From NCBI RefSeq assembly GCF_963422225.1, contig NZ_OY728607.1, positions 1,227,001-1,291,000 of the forward strand: DNA of 64,000 nt. The letters are read 5' to 3'. Shown in pieces: positions 17,284 through 27,400 of the stretch. Made by a program: the position numbers and the translations under genes. The stretch's first letter is position 1, and each line of letters begins with the position of its first letter. Below the pieces are notes generated by a model. It was not told the origin of the DNA, searched no databases, and worked only from the letters and a program-made list of their open reading frames with translations. This DNA is from Candidatus Trichorickettsia mobilis. Lineage in GTDB: Bacteria > Pseudomonadota > Alphaproteobacteria > Rickettsiales > Rickettsiaceae.

Positions 17284-17490
17284 ACCCCAGTTGTGTATGA
17301 TTCATAGAGATTGTTTCAATTTTTAGATGTGCTAAAATCCATGAATGGATAAATTACAAAAAACGCGTTTAGATTGGATTAAATTATATCAAGAAGTAAA
17401 AGACGCAGGGATTGTATGTAGCAGATGTGGTATTTCTCGACCTACTTTACGCAAATGGTTAAAACGTTATGCAGAAGAAGGTATAACAGG

Positions 17491-18583
17491 CAGGACTTCC
17501 GCAAGACTAATGAAATTAGATAAGAATCGAGATATTATGGGAGTATAATGTAATTTAGATTGTGAGTATAAGATGACTACAAGAATAGATTATTGTCAGT
17601 ATTTATTATCGAGCCAGACAAATTATACTATTACAAATTTTGCTGATCATGTAGAAGGTTTAAGCGACGACAGGGTCAGAAGATATCTAGCGAATGCTAA
17701 ATTATCACCAAGATTAATATGGGAACACGGTAAAGAAGAGATTATCTTCAGCGCTAACGGCAAGTTGCTATTTGACGATAGCGTATTAGATAAAAGTTAC
17801 TCGAATAATATAGATGAAGTCAGGTATCAATATAGCGGCAATGCCAAGGAAGTAATAAAAGGCATAGGTATTGTGACCTGTGTTTATGTTAATCCTGAAG
17901 AGAATAAGTTTTGGATAATAGATTATAGGATATTCAATCCCGATAAAGACGGTTTAACTAAAATAGATCACGTTAAAGAAATGCTGCGTAATGCTCATTA
18001 TAGCAAAAAGGTTGCATTTAACACAGTACTTATGGATAGTTGGTATGCGACAACCTCGATTCTACTTCAAATAGAAACTATCGGTAAATATTACTATTGT
18101 CCTATCAAAAGTAATCGTTTAGTAGACGATAGCAACGGTAATAAGGCTTACTGTAGAGTTGATTCTTTGGATTGGAGTACTGATGATATTAGCAACGGTA
18201 AGATTATCAAGATTCATAAATTTCCTAAAGATCATAAAGTGAAATTATTCAGAGTAACTGTTTCTACCAACAGAACTGACTATGTCGTCACAAACGACAT
18301 GGCTCAAAATTCGCTTGATGCTGTACAACAAGAGTATGGCTTCAGGTGGAAGATTGAGGAATTTCATCGTGAAGTCAAGCAAGTCACCGGTATTGAAAAG
18401 TGCCAATGTAGAATAGGAAGAATACAGAGAAATCATATAGCTTGCGCTATCATGGTCTGGAATTGTTTGAAAAAAGCTGCAAATGCTGCTTCTAGCACCG
18501 TATATCAGCTAAAGAGCGGGTTATTAAGGAACTATTTAATCCAGGAATTAAAGAGCCCTGTCGTGCGATTTGCGTAAGTCCTG
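17491..18583 (+). mobile_element. IS701/IS4-like insertion sequence (1093 bp)
   Basis: The terminal inverted repeats CAGGACTTCCGCAA (17491) and, inverted, CAGGACTTACGCAA (18570-18583) enclose one transposase gene. The 5-bp target duplication ACAGG is visible at 17486-17490 and 18584-18588. It inserted into the IS481-like transposase gene. Confidence 0.82.
17573..18577 (+). CDS. DDE transposase of the IS701/IS4-like element
   Basis: The 334-residue product has a DDE fold: LLFDDSVLDKSYSNNI near residue 64, NTVLMDSWYATTSIL near 149, and a YxxRWxIEEFHREVKQ-like motif (FRWKIEEFHREVKQVTGIEK, near 256) with the catalytic Glu. This YREK-type arrangement is seen in IS4/IS701 transposases. The stop codon GCG TAA lies inside the right terminal repeat. 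The gene is intact, so this may be the live element of the cluster. Confidence 0.82.
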   Translation: MTTRIDYCQYLLSSQTNYTITNFADHVEGLSDDRVRRYLANAKLSPRLIWEHGKEEIIFSANGKLLFDDSVLDKSYSNNIDEVRYQYSGNAKEVIKGIGIVTCVYVNPEENKFWIIDYRIFNPDKDGLTKIDHVKEMLRNAHYSKKVAFNTVLMDSWYATTSILLQIETIGKYYYCPIKSNRLVDDSNGNKAYCRVDSLDWSTDDISNGKIIKIHKFPKDHKVKLFRVTVSTNRTDYVVTNDMAQNSLDAVQQEYGFRWKIEEFHREVKQVTGIEKCQCRIGRIQRNHIACAIMVWNCLKKAANAASSTVYQLKSGLLRNYLIQELKSPVVRFA

Positions 18584-19613
18584 ACAGGATTAAAAGAGCT
18601 TAGTCGCAAGCCTCATTCTTCTCCTAAGAAAAGTATCAGATCAACAAGAAAAACTTTTGTCATCTATACGTAATGAATGTAAATTATGGGTTAGAAGGGT
18701 ACAAAGTGAGATTAAGAGATTGCATGATATTTCTCTATCACTAGCAACCATTCATAAAGTCTTTAAGAAGAATAATATACCGTACTTAACAAAAGAAAAG
18801 GCATTATCGTAAACAAGCCAAAAGGTATAATTGCAAGCTTCCAGTGGAACGAGTGCAGATGGACGTTTGTAAAATTGTAAGTAGCTTATATCAATATACC
18901 GCTATAGATGATGGCACTAGATACAAAGTTCTAGCTTTATATAAACGACGAACTGCGATAAATACACTTGATTTTTAGAACAGGTTATGGAACGTATGCC
19001 CTTCCCAATACAGTGCATTCAGACAGATAGGGGACAGGAGTTCTTTGCTTATGAAGTCCAAGAAAGATTAATGGAGTATGGGATTAAATTCAGGCCAATT
19101 AAGCCAGCTTCTCCACACCTTAATGGAAAGTATGTGGAATTAATTTATCAAACCCCACTTCATGAAGAAGTGAATGAAAAATATGATCCTTCCAAAGAGC
19201 ATATTTTGATCCATGGCTATAATAAGAATTTAGCAACAAAAATATTGAAATACACTATAAGCATACAAATTAAAAGTAATTTTAACGAGCTCGCTAACGT
19301 GTTTTAGGTGCACTCACTCGCTAAAATTACTTTTATGCAATAGATCTGTACACAATGACTATGCTTAGTTAAATTTACATCTAACTTTAGCTACTAGCTT
19401 CATTCGCTGAGCTACTATATATATGATGCTTCTCTTGATTGAAACATTTTGTAATATTAAGTTTAATTATTTTAACTAGCTTTTAATTTATTATTTTTGT
19501 AATGTACTTGTTGGACGATTAATAATCAGTCTTCCTAACTTCGTGTGCCAGTTTTTGAGTGTTGAACACTAGTATGAACGACTTATAACAAAATTTCAAT
19601 CTAGCAAGACCTT

Positions 19614-20936
19614 ATGCAGAATACAGATTCTATTCTTCAACCTATACAACCTTCCCCTATAGATACGATAAAGAAAAGACCGCCATATGCTAGAAGATAT
19701 AATCGTTGGCGTATTCGAATTTTATATTCGATTATTATTGGCTATGCTACTTTTTATTTTTGTCGTCAGAACTTTAATATCGCCATGCCGGTATTAATGG
19801 ATCATTTTCATGTCACTAAAACTCAGCTTGGATGGATATTGACAGCTGCTTCCATAGTATATGGTGTCGGAAAGTTTGTTAATGGATTTATTAGCGATAA
19901 ATCCAACGCTCGTATATTTATGGCATGTGGCCTTGGTTTAGTTGGGATAGTAACCTTTTTTTCAGGGTTTGCTTCTAGTATTACAAGTTTAGGAATTTTG
20001 TGGATTTTAAACAATTGGTTTCAATCTATGGGATGGCCGCCAATAGCGCGGATGTTAACACACTGGTTTGCGCCAAAAGAATTAGGCACTAAGTGGGCGA
20101 TAGGAGCTACCTCGCATCAAATTGGTGGCGCTATAACTATGGTCTTGTGTGGATATTTAGTAGATAGCTATGGTTGGCAAATGGCTTTCTTCGTCCCAGG
20201 AGTCGTAGGTATATTAATCGCCATTTTTTTATTTGATCGATTGAGAAACTCACCAGATGAAGTTGATTTACCAGTAGTAGAAGAATACAAAGAAGATAGT
20301 ATTCCTTTTGGTAATAAGCTTGCGCTGACAACACGTCAATTATTAGAAATGGTGTTTATAAATAGATTAATGTGGTACGTTTGTATGGCAAATATGTGTT
20401 TATATGTGGTACGTTTAGGTATTATATTTTGGGCACCAATGTTTTTACGCGAATTAAAAGGTATGAGTTTATCTCAGGCGGGATGGCAAGTCGCAGCATA
20501 TGAGATTTTAGGGTTGTTGGGTGGTCTTTGTGCAGGTTGGATGTCGGATAAAATTTTCTTAGGGAGACGTGGACCAGTAGGGTCAATTTTTATGATTGCA
20601 CTGGCAATCATGCTGATTTTATTTTGGCAAATACCAGCAGGTTATGAATTACTTAGTATGTGTGCTATGACTTTAGCTGGTTTTTTTGTATATGGACCGC
20701 AAGTGCTAATAGGTGTTGCTTCTGCTGATTTTACCAGCAAACAGGCTATTGGTACTGCTAATGGTTTGGCCAGCGTATTTGCTTATCTTGGTTCGGCATT
20801 ATCAGGAGTATGCGTGGGTTGGATAGTTGATTCTTCGGGCTGGGATGGGGTATTTTTATTTTTTATTCTCTCAGCAATATTAGGTGCAATATTTTTTGCT
20901 TTAACTTGGAATGCTAGTGCTAAGTCGACCGCTTAA
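19614..20936 (+). CDS. glpT: MFS organophosphate:phosphate antiporter, GlpT-like
   Basis: This is a 12-helix major facilitator of the OPA family, which exchanges sugar- or glycerol-phosphates for inorganic phosphate at the inner membrane. The 440-residue product has the OPA start YRRWRI-like RRYNRWRIRILYSIIIGYAT, FYFCRQNFNIAMPVLM in helix 1, ASIVYGVGKFVNGFISDKSN at the helix 2-3 loop, and NNWFQSMGWPPIARMLTHWF in helix 4, as in GlpT of Rickettsia. The start is ATG at 19614 with the IS481-like right end 260 bases upstream. Most likely substrate: glycerol-3-phosphate from the host; other phosphate esters are possible. Confidence 0.88.
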   Translation: MQNTDSILQPIQPSPIDTIKKRPPYARRYNRWRIRILYSIIIGYATFYFCRQNFNIAMPVLMDHFHVTKTQLGWILTAASIVYGVGKFVNGFISDKSNARIFMACGLGLVGIVTFFSGFASSITSLGILWILNNWFQSMGWPPIARMLTHWFAPKELGTKWAIGATSHQIGGAITMVLCGYLVDSYGWQMAFFVPGVVGILIAIFLFDRLRNSPDEVDLPVVEEYKEDSIPFGNKLALTTRQLLEMVFINRLMWYVCMANMCLYVVRLGIIFWAPMFLRELKGMSLSQAGWQVAAYEILGLLGGLCAGWMSDKIFLGRRGPVGSIFMIALAIMLILFWQIPAGYELLSMCAMTLAGFFVYGPQVLIGVASADFTSKQAIGTANGLASVFAYLGSALSGVCVGWIVDSSGWDGVFLFFILSAILGAIFFALTWNASAKSTA

Positions 20937-20999
20937 CGCAATTTGATCTTGCCCTAATTTTCCTGACACAAAGTCTATCAAGGGAAAGGAGTGGCAAAG

Positions 21000-21123
21000 A
21001 TGCCAAAATGAATATACGATGAATTTAAAAGAGAAGCAGTGAAATTAGTGCAAGGAAGTGATAAATCAGCAGAGCTATGGTTCTACTAGAATTTATCATG
21101 AATTAAAGTATCTAGGCATAGGC
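21000..21123 (+). pseudogene. IS3-family transposase scrap
   Basis: Short pieces of both IS3 frames are fused. IYDEFKREAVKLVQG, preceded by MPK and an in-frame stop, is the start of OrfA. Immediately after comes YGSTRIYHELKYLGI, an OrfB segment. Everything between and after has been deleted. A 29-codon frame (21142-21228) that runs over the start of the next gene has no match I can name. Confidence 0.6.
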
Positions 21124-21212
21124 GCGTACATACAATTGCGAGGCTTTGCTGAAACAATATTATAATTCAACAAAACAAGAAGCCAAAATCAACTCCTTCC
21201 AGGGGGAGGCCT

Positions 21213-22304
21213 ATGAAAATAATTAATGTTACTTTTACGACTCGTATTGGAGGTTTGGAACAGGTGTTCCTAGATTATAACGAATGTATAAAATCTACAA
21301 ACAATCAAATTATTTCCTTAGTACATAAAAAATCGCCATTAATACCATTAATCACTTCTCCTTATTATGCAGTAAATAATTTTTCAAAATACGATATCAT
21401 AACACTAATTAAGATATATAATATTATCAATAAAGAAAACCCAGATTTAATCATCACTCATGGAAATCGGGCGCATTATATGTTGACCCAAGTTATTCGC
21501 CATAGATTATTAATACATAATTTATTAAATAGATTATTAAATAGACCTCCTAGCGCTAATAAGATTAAAGCAGCTATTCCTATTATCGGTATATGTCATG
21601 ATTATAGCTTCGCTCATATTATTCGTTGCAATTATATTATATCTGTTAGCAATGATATGCGCCAACAGTTAATATCTAAAGGATATCCTATGGATCAAAT
21701 ATTTCATATCCCTAATATGATAAAAATACCAGTTGATCTCACTTATTCTCCTCCGCAACCTAAAGCTATCCCAGTAATTGGTATACTCGCACGTTTAGAA
21801 AAAATAAAAGGAGTGGATATTTTTATCAAAGCTTTAGCCTCATTAAAACGACAAAATGTAGCTTTTAAAGCAAAAATTGCTGGAAATGGTGTTGAGTATA
21901 ATAATATAAAAGATCTTATATATAAATATAATTTACATAATGAAATTAACATGGTAGGCTGGATAGACAATAAAAGAGATTTTTTCAATAGCATAGATAT
22001 ATTATGTGTACCATCTCGCTATGAACCTTTTGGTTTAGTGATCCTGGAAGGTTTTTTACATTCAATTCCGGTAATCGTGAGTAATGTTCCTGGGCCTATG
22101 GAAATTGTACAGCATGGCGTAAATGGTCTGATTTTTGAGTCTGAAAATCACGATAATTTAAGCGCTGCAATTAAACGCATCATAGGTGAGCAAGAATTAG
22201 TAAAATATCTTACTTTGTCAGCTTTTGAGCGAATAAAGACATATGATATGGTTGAGATTAGTCCAAAGATTAGTCAAGTTTTTTCAAAATGTATGTTTAA
22301 TTAA
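21213..22304 (+). CDS. Glycosyltransferase family 4 (GT-B)
   Basis: This predicted cytoplasmic or membrane-associated sugar transferase is likely for cell-surface glycans. The 363-residue product has the two-Rossmann GT-B layout. The N-terminal domain opens with IGGLEQVFLDY, a glycine-rich loop typical of GT4. The C-terminal domain has IPVIGILARLEKIKGVDIFI near residue 185 and the EPFGLVILE nucleotide-sugar motif near 274, followed by PVIVSNVPGPMEIV. Strong Shine-Dalgarno GGGGGAGG before the ATG. The acceptor sugar is unknown. Confidence 0.85.
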   Translation: MKIINVTFTTRIGGLEQVFLDYNECIKSTNNQIISLVHKKSPLIPLITSPYYAVNNFSKYDIITLIKIYNIINKENPDLIITHGNRAHYMLTQVIRHRLLIHNLLNRLLNRPPSANKIKAAIPIIGICHDYSFAHIIRCNYIISVSNDMRQQLISKGYPMDQIFHIPNMIKIPVDLTYSPPQPKAIPVIGILARLEKIKGVDIFIKALASLKRQNVAFKAKIAGNGVEYNNIKDLIYKYNLHNEINMVGWIDNKRDFFNSIDILCVPSRYEPFGLVILEGFLHSIPVIVSNVPGPMEIVQHGVNGLIFESENHDNLSAAIKRIIGEQELVKYLTLSAFERIKTYDMVEISPKISQVFSKCMFN

Positions 22305-22316
22305 TGCAGTAAGTCA

Positions 22317-23168
22317 ATGAATCATTTAATTGTTAGTGTCACCTTTTTATTGTTTATTATGTTAAATTATGCGCAAGCAGAAGTAATTCAGACCAGTAGC
22401 TTACTTCCTATCGAAACGGCAGTTAATAACTCCAATGAACATACTTTGTTAATATTTGATGTACAGGAAGTACTGATGATTGCACGAGATCAGGTGCTAA
22501 CTCCTGCCTATAAAGTTGAAAGAAAAAAAATTAAGCAACAACTCCTCTCGCATTTGCCAACAAAAGATACTGAAACTATAGAAAGTATAATCTTGATGGA
22601 TTATAAACCAGTCCTAGTTGATCCTGATATAGTAAACTTAATAGCCAATGCAAAATCAAAGCACATCAAGACACTAGCTTTAACTAGTGGATATACCGGT
22701 AAATTTGGTAAAATTGATAATCGAGAAAATTTGCGTATCGAAAAATTAAAAGCTTTAGGTATTGATTTTAGCTCCAGCTTTTCACAGATACCAACATTAT
22801 CTTTCTCACATTTACAAGACCTACATAATACGAAATACACTCCAATGTTTAAACAAGGTATAATTTTTACCTGTAGATTACCAAAAGGTGAAGTGCTGGA
22901 AGCATTTCTTGTTCATGTAAAATCTCCAGTAAAAAAAATTATCTTTGTTGACAATAGGATTAAAAACGTAATGTCTGTAGAATCATTCTGCAAAAGCAAG
23001 GGTATAGAGTTTCAAGGATTTGTATATGCAGCCGTGAAAAATAGACCTAAATTACCATTAAATCAACAATTAGCTACTTATCAATTTAATGCCTTAGTAA
23101 AACAGCAACATTGGTTGAGTGAACTAGAAATACAAACTCAGTTAAAGCAACCAAATACAAAAGATTAG
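22317..23168 (+). CDS. DUF2608 (HAD-like) secreted protein
   Basis: This family (DUF2608) occurs in intracellular bacteria such as Rickettsia and Legionella and is related to HAD phosphatases. The 283-residue product has a signal peptide (about 1-21, ending AQA), then TLLIFDVQEVL at about 43-53, LALTSGYTGKFGK near 121, and KIIFVDNRIKNV near 222, corresponding to HAD motifs I, II and IV. In motif I the usual second Asp (DxD) is Gln (DxQ), and motif IV reads DN rather than DD, so phosphatase activity may be reduced. Its start is 12 bases after the glycosyltransferase stop, suggesting one operon. Confidence 0.75.
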   Translation: MNHLIVSVTFLLFIMLNYAQAEVIQTSSLLPIETAVNNSNEHTLLIFDVQEVLMIARDQVLTPAYKVERKKIKQQLLSHLPTKDTETIESIILMDYKPVLVDPDIVNLIANAKSKHIKTLALTSGYTGKFGKIDNRENLRIEKLKALGIDFSSSFSQIPTLSFSHLQDLHNTKYTPMFKQGIIFTCRLPKGEVLEAFLVHVKSPVKKIIFVDNRIKNVMSVESFCKSKGIEFQGFVYAAVKNRPKLPLNQQLATYQFNALVKQQHWLSELEIQTQLKQPNTKD

Positions 23169-23224
23169 CTTATTAAAGCAACTATCCTCCTATTGATTTT
23201 TGTCTAAATTTTCTGCGAATGTTT

Positions 23225-23366
23225 GATGAACCATGTCAAGTCGTCATTGCGAGGGCTTTGCCTGAAGCAATCCAGAAAAACTCGGCGGTCAAAATTGACT
23301 GGATTGCTTCGACCATAAATGGTCTCGCAATGACGAGCTTTATCTTTAATTGACACAGCTCATTAA
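23225..23366. repeat. GTCATTGCGA-type palindromic repeat with outer arms
   Basis: The inner arms are CGTCATTGCGAG...GAAGCAATCCAG and CTGGATTGCTTC...CTCGCAATGACG. The outer arms TGATGAACCATGTCAA and TTGACACAGCTCATTA extend the palindrome to about 142 bases. It fills half of the gap before the first IS5-family copy. Confidence 0.75.
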
Positions 23367-23525
23367 ACACTCTCGAATTTCTCAGTAGTTAAATTATCAA
23401 AAAAACTAAAAATTACTACGCTTACAAAGCTATTTTACCATATATCACAAAATTTATTATAATAGACCTCTTTCGAAACTGGACTAAATATGTTATAAAG
23501 TCGAATTTACTTAATTTAGAACTAT

Positions 23526-24355
23526 ATGAGATATAAAAATTTAAGCATTTTATCGGAAGAGCATTTTAGAAGATTAACAGGGGTAAGAAATAGTACATTT
23601 GAAAAGATGGTAGGGATTTTAAAGACAGAGAAACAAATAAATAGGAGGTACCAAGGTGGCAGAAGAGCTAGTCTTAGTATGGAAGACAGCCTATTAATGA
23701 CACTTGAATATTTAAGGGAATACCGTACCTATTTTCATATAGCTAAGAATTATGGAGTTAGCGAAAGCAGTGCATTTAAAACAATTCGTTTTGTTGAAGA
23801 CACTCTAATAAAACATCCGGATTTTGCTCTTCCAGGTAAGAAGGCTCTAGTTAAAAGCGGTATGGAGTATGAATTAGTTTTAATAGATGCTACAGAAAGC
23901 CCTATAGAGCGACCCCAAAAAAACAGAAATACTATTACTCAGGTAAAAAGAAAAGACATACGTTAAAGACTCAAATAGTAGTAGATAAGAAAAGCAAACG
24001 AGTCATATGCACTTCTTTTTCCAATGGTAAGCGTCATGATTTTAAATTATTTAAAGAATCAAGAACCCATATACTGCCTGAGGTTAAAGTGATTACTGAT
24101 ACTGGTTATCAAGGCTTACAGAAGATTCATACAAATTCTGAGCTACCAAAGAAAAAGAGTAAAAAGAATGCTTTAACTAAAGAAGATAAGAAAAATAATA
24201 GAAGTTTAGCAAGTGACAGAGTATTAAATGAAAATGTTATCGGTATGTTAAAGCGTTTTAAAATAATTGCTGATAAATATCGAAATAGACGCAAAAGATT
24301 TGGTCTTAGGTTCAATTTAATTGCTGGTTTATATAATTGGGAGCTTGGTAAATGA
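23526..24355 (+). CDS. IS5-family transposase (two frames joined by -1 frameshift), copy A
   Basis: Frame 1 (23526-23966) gives the N-terminal HTH region and LVLIDATESPIERP with the first catalytic Asp. Frame 2 ends at 24355 and holds VITDTGYQGLQ with the second Asp and RVLNENVIGMLKRFK with the Glu. A slippery heptamer A AAA AAC at 23918-23924 allows a -1 shift that joins them into about 276 residues: KKQKYYYSGKKKRHTLKTQ replaces the frame-1 tail. All four copies keep the same arrangement, so this is more likely programmed than decay. Confidence 0.85.
23918..23924 (+). promoter_or_regulatory. Slippery heptamer for -1 ribosomal frameshift
   Basis: CAA AAA AAC in the transposase frame contains the canonical A AAA AAC heptamer. 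It sits 14 codons before the frame-1 stop, and the -1 frame is open through to the catalytic Glu. The same run (A7) is present in the copies at 32775-33215, 53943 and 63250. Confidence 0.65.
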
Positions 24356-24459
24356 GTTTCGAAAGAGGTCTAATGTTTCATTAACCAAAATTGTGATTTG
24401 TCTTGCAATCAAGTACCATTTTGATTTGGATATTATCAACTTAATATAGAAAGTAAAAT

Positions 24460-27400
24460 ATGGCTAAATCTGATGAGTCACTGAAACTTGATTTAAACGT
24501 TAAAATAAAGGCGTATGAACCAACTTTGGATGAGATCAAGAATTATGTTCAAGCACAACAGCAAGCATTGAAAGAAAATTCTAATATAACTTTAAATGAT
24601 TATCTAAAGGAAAATAGTGCTCACAAGGGCTCAAATACTGTAGTAGTAGCAGATCTATCTGGTATGGAATTTGATAGGGAATACAAGAATGGAACAGCAG
24701 TAAGTTCTTTGCTTGACCTAAAAGGAGTGGATTTTAGTGGTAGTATTATCAAAAATACCAGCTTTACTAACTGTGATCTGACAGATGCTGTATTTTGTGA
24801 CACTGATTTAACTAATGCTAATTTTAAGGGAAATAATACCATAAAAAATATAGATTTCCGTGGCGCTGATTTAGCGACATGTCAATTTGACAATATGATG
24901 ACGGGTGATCAAGTTGCAGGTATCAAATTTAGCACCACTTCTGCTTTAGGCAGACAATATGCTGATATTAAGGGTGATATATTTCGTACAATAGAACGTC
25001 AGGAATTAGTAAAGGAAAAAGAACAAGCAGTGAATGCAGCATATAAAAATCTAGGGGTTACAGAAAAATTATATGTCACAATAGGGGTGGATAAAGGAAA
25101 CAAAAAATATGATGATTTAGTGACTGAGTTAGACCAAGCAAAAGCTGGGGGTTTTCCTAATAAAGATTATACAGAATCATTAAATAAGAAAAAACAAGAG
25201 GTTAAGGAAGCGTATAGCAAACTTGGTGTTACTAGATTTACTACCAATGCAGAAGACCAGAAACACTATGACACGTTAAGTGCAGAACTAAAGGAAATGA
25301 GAGCTAAGCCTCCAGAAAAAGACTACATAATGCATAAAAGCTTTCAGAATGTATTTAGTAGTCAATCAGATACTTTTGATCCTGCTTATACCAGAGGTTC
25401 AAGTAAAGCAGAGCGAGATCAGCCAAAAGGATATGTTGAATTATCCAGAGAAAATGTTGTCACTTATTTAGATCGTATTAAAACTGAGACAAAATTATCT
25501 TTAAATGACTTTGCCAAAGAGATTAAAAAAGAGGAGCTGGCAAAAGAGGGAAAAAAATTAGATCCTAATACGAAGTATATCGCTGATTGTTCTGCTAAAG
25601 GTAATACAGATAGCACAAATTCATTAAGAAAAGTGGATTTATCCGGCCTTGATTTTACTAATGCTAAAATAGATGGTGTAAGCTTTGCTGGCTCTGATTT
25701 ACGTGGGTGTAATTTTACCGGCGCTGATATTAGTCGCTCAAGTTTTGAAGGAGCTGATCTTGGTCTTAAAAGAATAGAAATCGATGGTTCAACACGTACG
25801 CAAGGAGTAATATTTGACAATACTACTGCTAGAGATGCTAACTTTTTTAATACTAACTTTAACGCTGCAAGCATCAAAGACAGTGATTTTAAACGAGCTT
25901 ACATGCCACGTTCCGATGGATCATTTGCGCAAATTGAAAGTACCAATTTTGATTATGCTAATATTAAAAATGGTAAATGGGATCAAACTACAATTAAAGA
26001 AGCTACTTTTAATTTTGCGAATATGGAAGGTATCTCTCTTGCTGGTGCTGATATGAGGAAAGTACAAGCTCAGCATGCAATCTTAAATGGGGCAATTTTA
26101 ACTAATTGTAATGCTATTGAGAGTGATTTTACTAAAGCACATATGAATAACGTTACTGCTACCAAAGCAAATTTACAAGATACGATATTAAAAGGTATAG
26201 AAGCCAAAGGCATTAATTTATCAGACGCTGAATTAAACGAATTTACCAAACTTGATGGTGCAAATTTAGAAGGTGCAATCCTAAAGAGAATTAATGCCGA
26301 GAGAGTGAGTTTTGTCGGCGCTAATATGGATAAAGTTGATGCAGAATTTGCTAAGCTTAGTGGAGCAGATCTTGAAGGCGTTAAAGCCAGGTTCGCTAAG
26401 TTAGATGGAGCAATATTAGATGAAGTAAAAGCATCTGGTGTAGATTTGACTGGTGCTAAGTTGAATAATATTAAAGCTAGAAGTGCAGATTTTACTAAAG
26501 CTGTTATGGAAGGCGTTGAAGCGAAAAAAGCTGATTTTACTAAAACTGATTTTACAGAGGCTGATTTACAAAATGCTAACTTAAAAGAAGCTATATTAAA
26601 AGAAGTTAACCTGGCGAAAGCCAAAGTTAATACTAATACTAACCTCGCTGGAGCTGATATCAAAGGTGCGGTAGGAAAACTACAGGATTATGGTAGTGAT
26701 GGAAAAAACAAGGGAGAAAAATCCATTGAAGAACAAAAAGTTCAAAGTGAGAAAATAGAAGCGGCTAAGAATATGCCCTGGTATAAAAAGGCTGCTGGGA
26801 CAGTTTTGGACTGGTGTGGAAAAGGGCTTAACAAAGCAAAAGAACTTGCTGGACAAGCTAAAGACGCAATAGGCGGTTTTATTTCTAAATATGGTAAAGT
26901 TGTCGGGGCGGTAGTAGGCGTAGGGATTGCAATAACAGTTGCTGCTGGAATTGTTGCTACTGGTGGTTTAGGGTTGGCAGCAGCAGCAGCAGTATATGGT
27001 GGATGTGCTCTAGCTGGAGCAGCTATTGGAGCTGTAGGTGCGCATTATGGGATCAAACATGCTGGTGTTGGTGCTGTAGTTGGCGGATTATTTGCTGCTA
27101 GCGTAACTGGTAGTCCTACTGCAATAATAGCGGGAGCAGGACTTGGCGAAGTAGCAAATAAGGTGCTAAAGAAAACTACTGGCGTTGAAATGGGAGCTGG
27201 AACAGCTCTGGGAGTAACATTAGCTCTGGCCACAGGTGGACTGGCAATTGGGCCAATACTTGCTGGGTCTCTTGTTGGTGTTAGTACAGATGTGATTGTC
27301 GAGAAAGCAACTGGAAAATCTTTGGCAGAGTGGGGGAAGGATGGTTATAAAGGGTTAACAGAACTCTGTGAAAAAGGAGCGGAAAAATATGGTAGTAGTC

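Larger units (their letters stand above)
17345..19307 (+). pseudogene. IS481-like transposase, split and frameshifted
   Basis: The N-terminal helix-turn-helix piece starts at 17345 (GISRPTLRKWLKRYAEEGIT) and is cut at 17490. It resumes after the inserted IS at 18584: excising the IS and one copy of the ACAGG target duplication rejoins EEGIT to GLKELSRKPHSSP in frame. Later parts (QMDVCKI with the first catalytic Asp; IQTDRGQEFF with the second at 18987-19307) are in different frames, separated by at least two small lesions. Dead copy. Confidence 0.8.
17292..19354 (+). mobile_element. IS481-like element interrupted by an IS701/IS4-like element
   Basis: The ends are TGTGTATGATTCATAG at 17292 and, inverted, TGTGTACAGATC (19343-19354). 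The interior holds an IS481-like transposase that is split by a second IS at 17491-18583 and further frameshifted. Its last 550 bases are duplicated in inverted orientation at 12741-13285. Confidence 0.75.
23463..24372 (+). mobile_element. IS5-family insertion sequence, copy A (910 bp)
   Basis: The ends are TAGACCTCTTTCGAAACT at 23463 and its inverse at 24355-24372. TA lies at both tips, consistent with a TA target duplication. Three further copies are in the window: 30913-33278 (interrupted), 53880-54789 (same 910-bp length) and 63187 to the window edge. Confidence 0.9.

Noticed and set aside
12741..19354. Calling the IS481-bracketed block an active composite transposon
   Set aside because: Both bracketing copies are defective and only one has two ends; a recombination or inversion origin fits better.
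26070..26663. 197-codon minus-strand frame inside the pentapeptide gene
   Set aside because: Antisense of the pentapeptide repeats; the regular composition produces a long open shadow frame.
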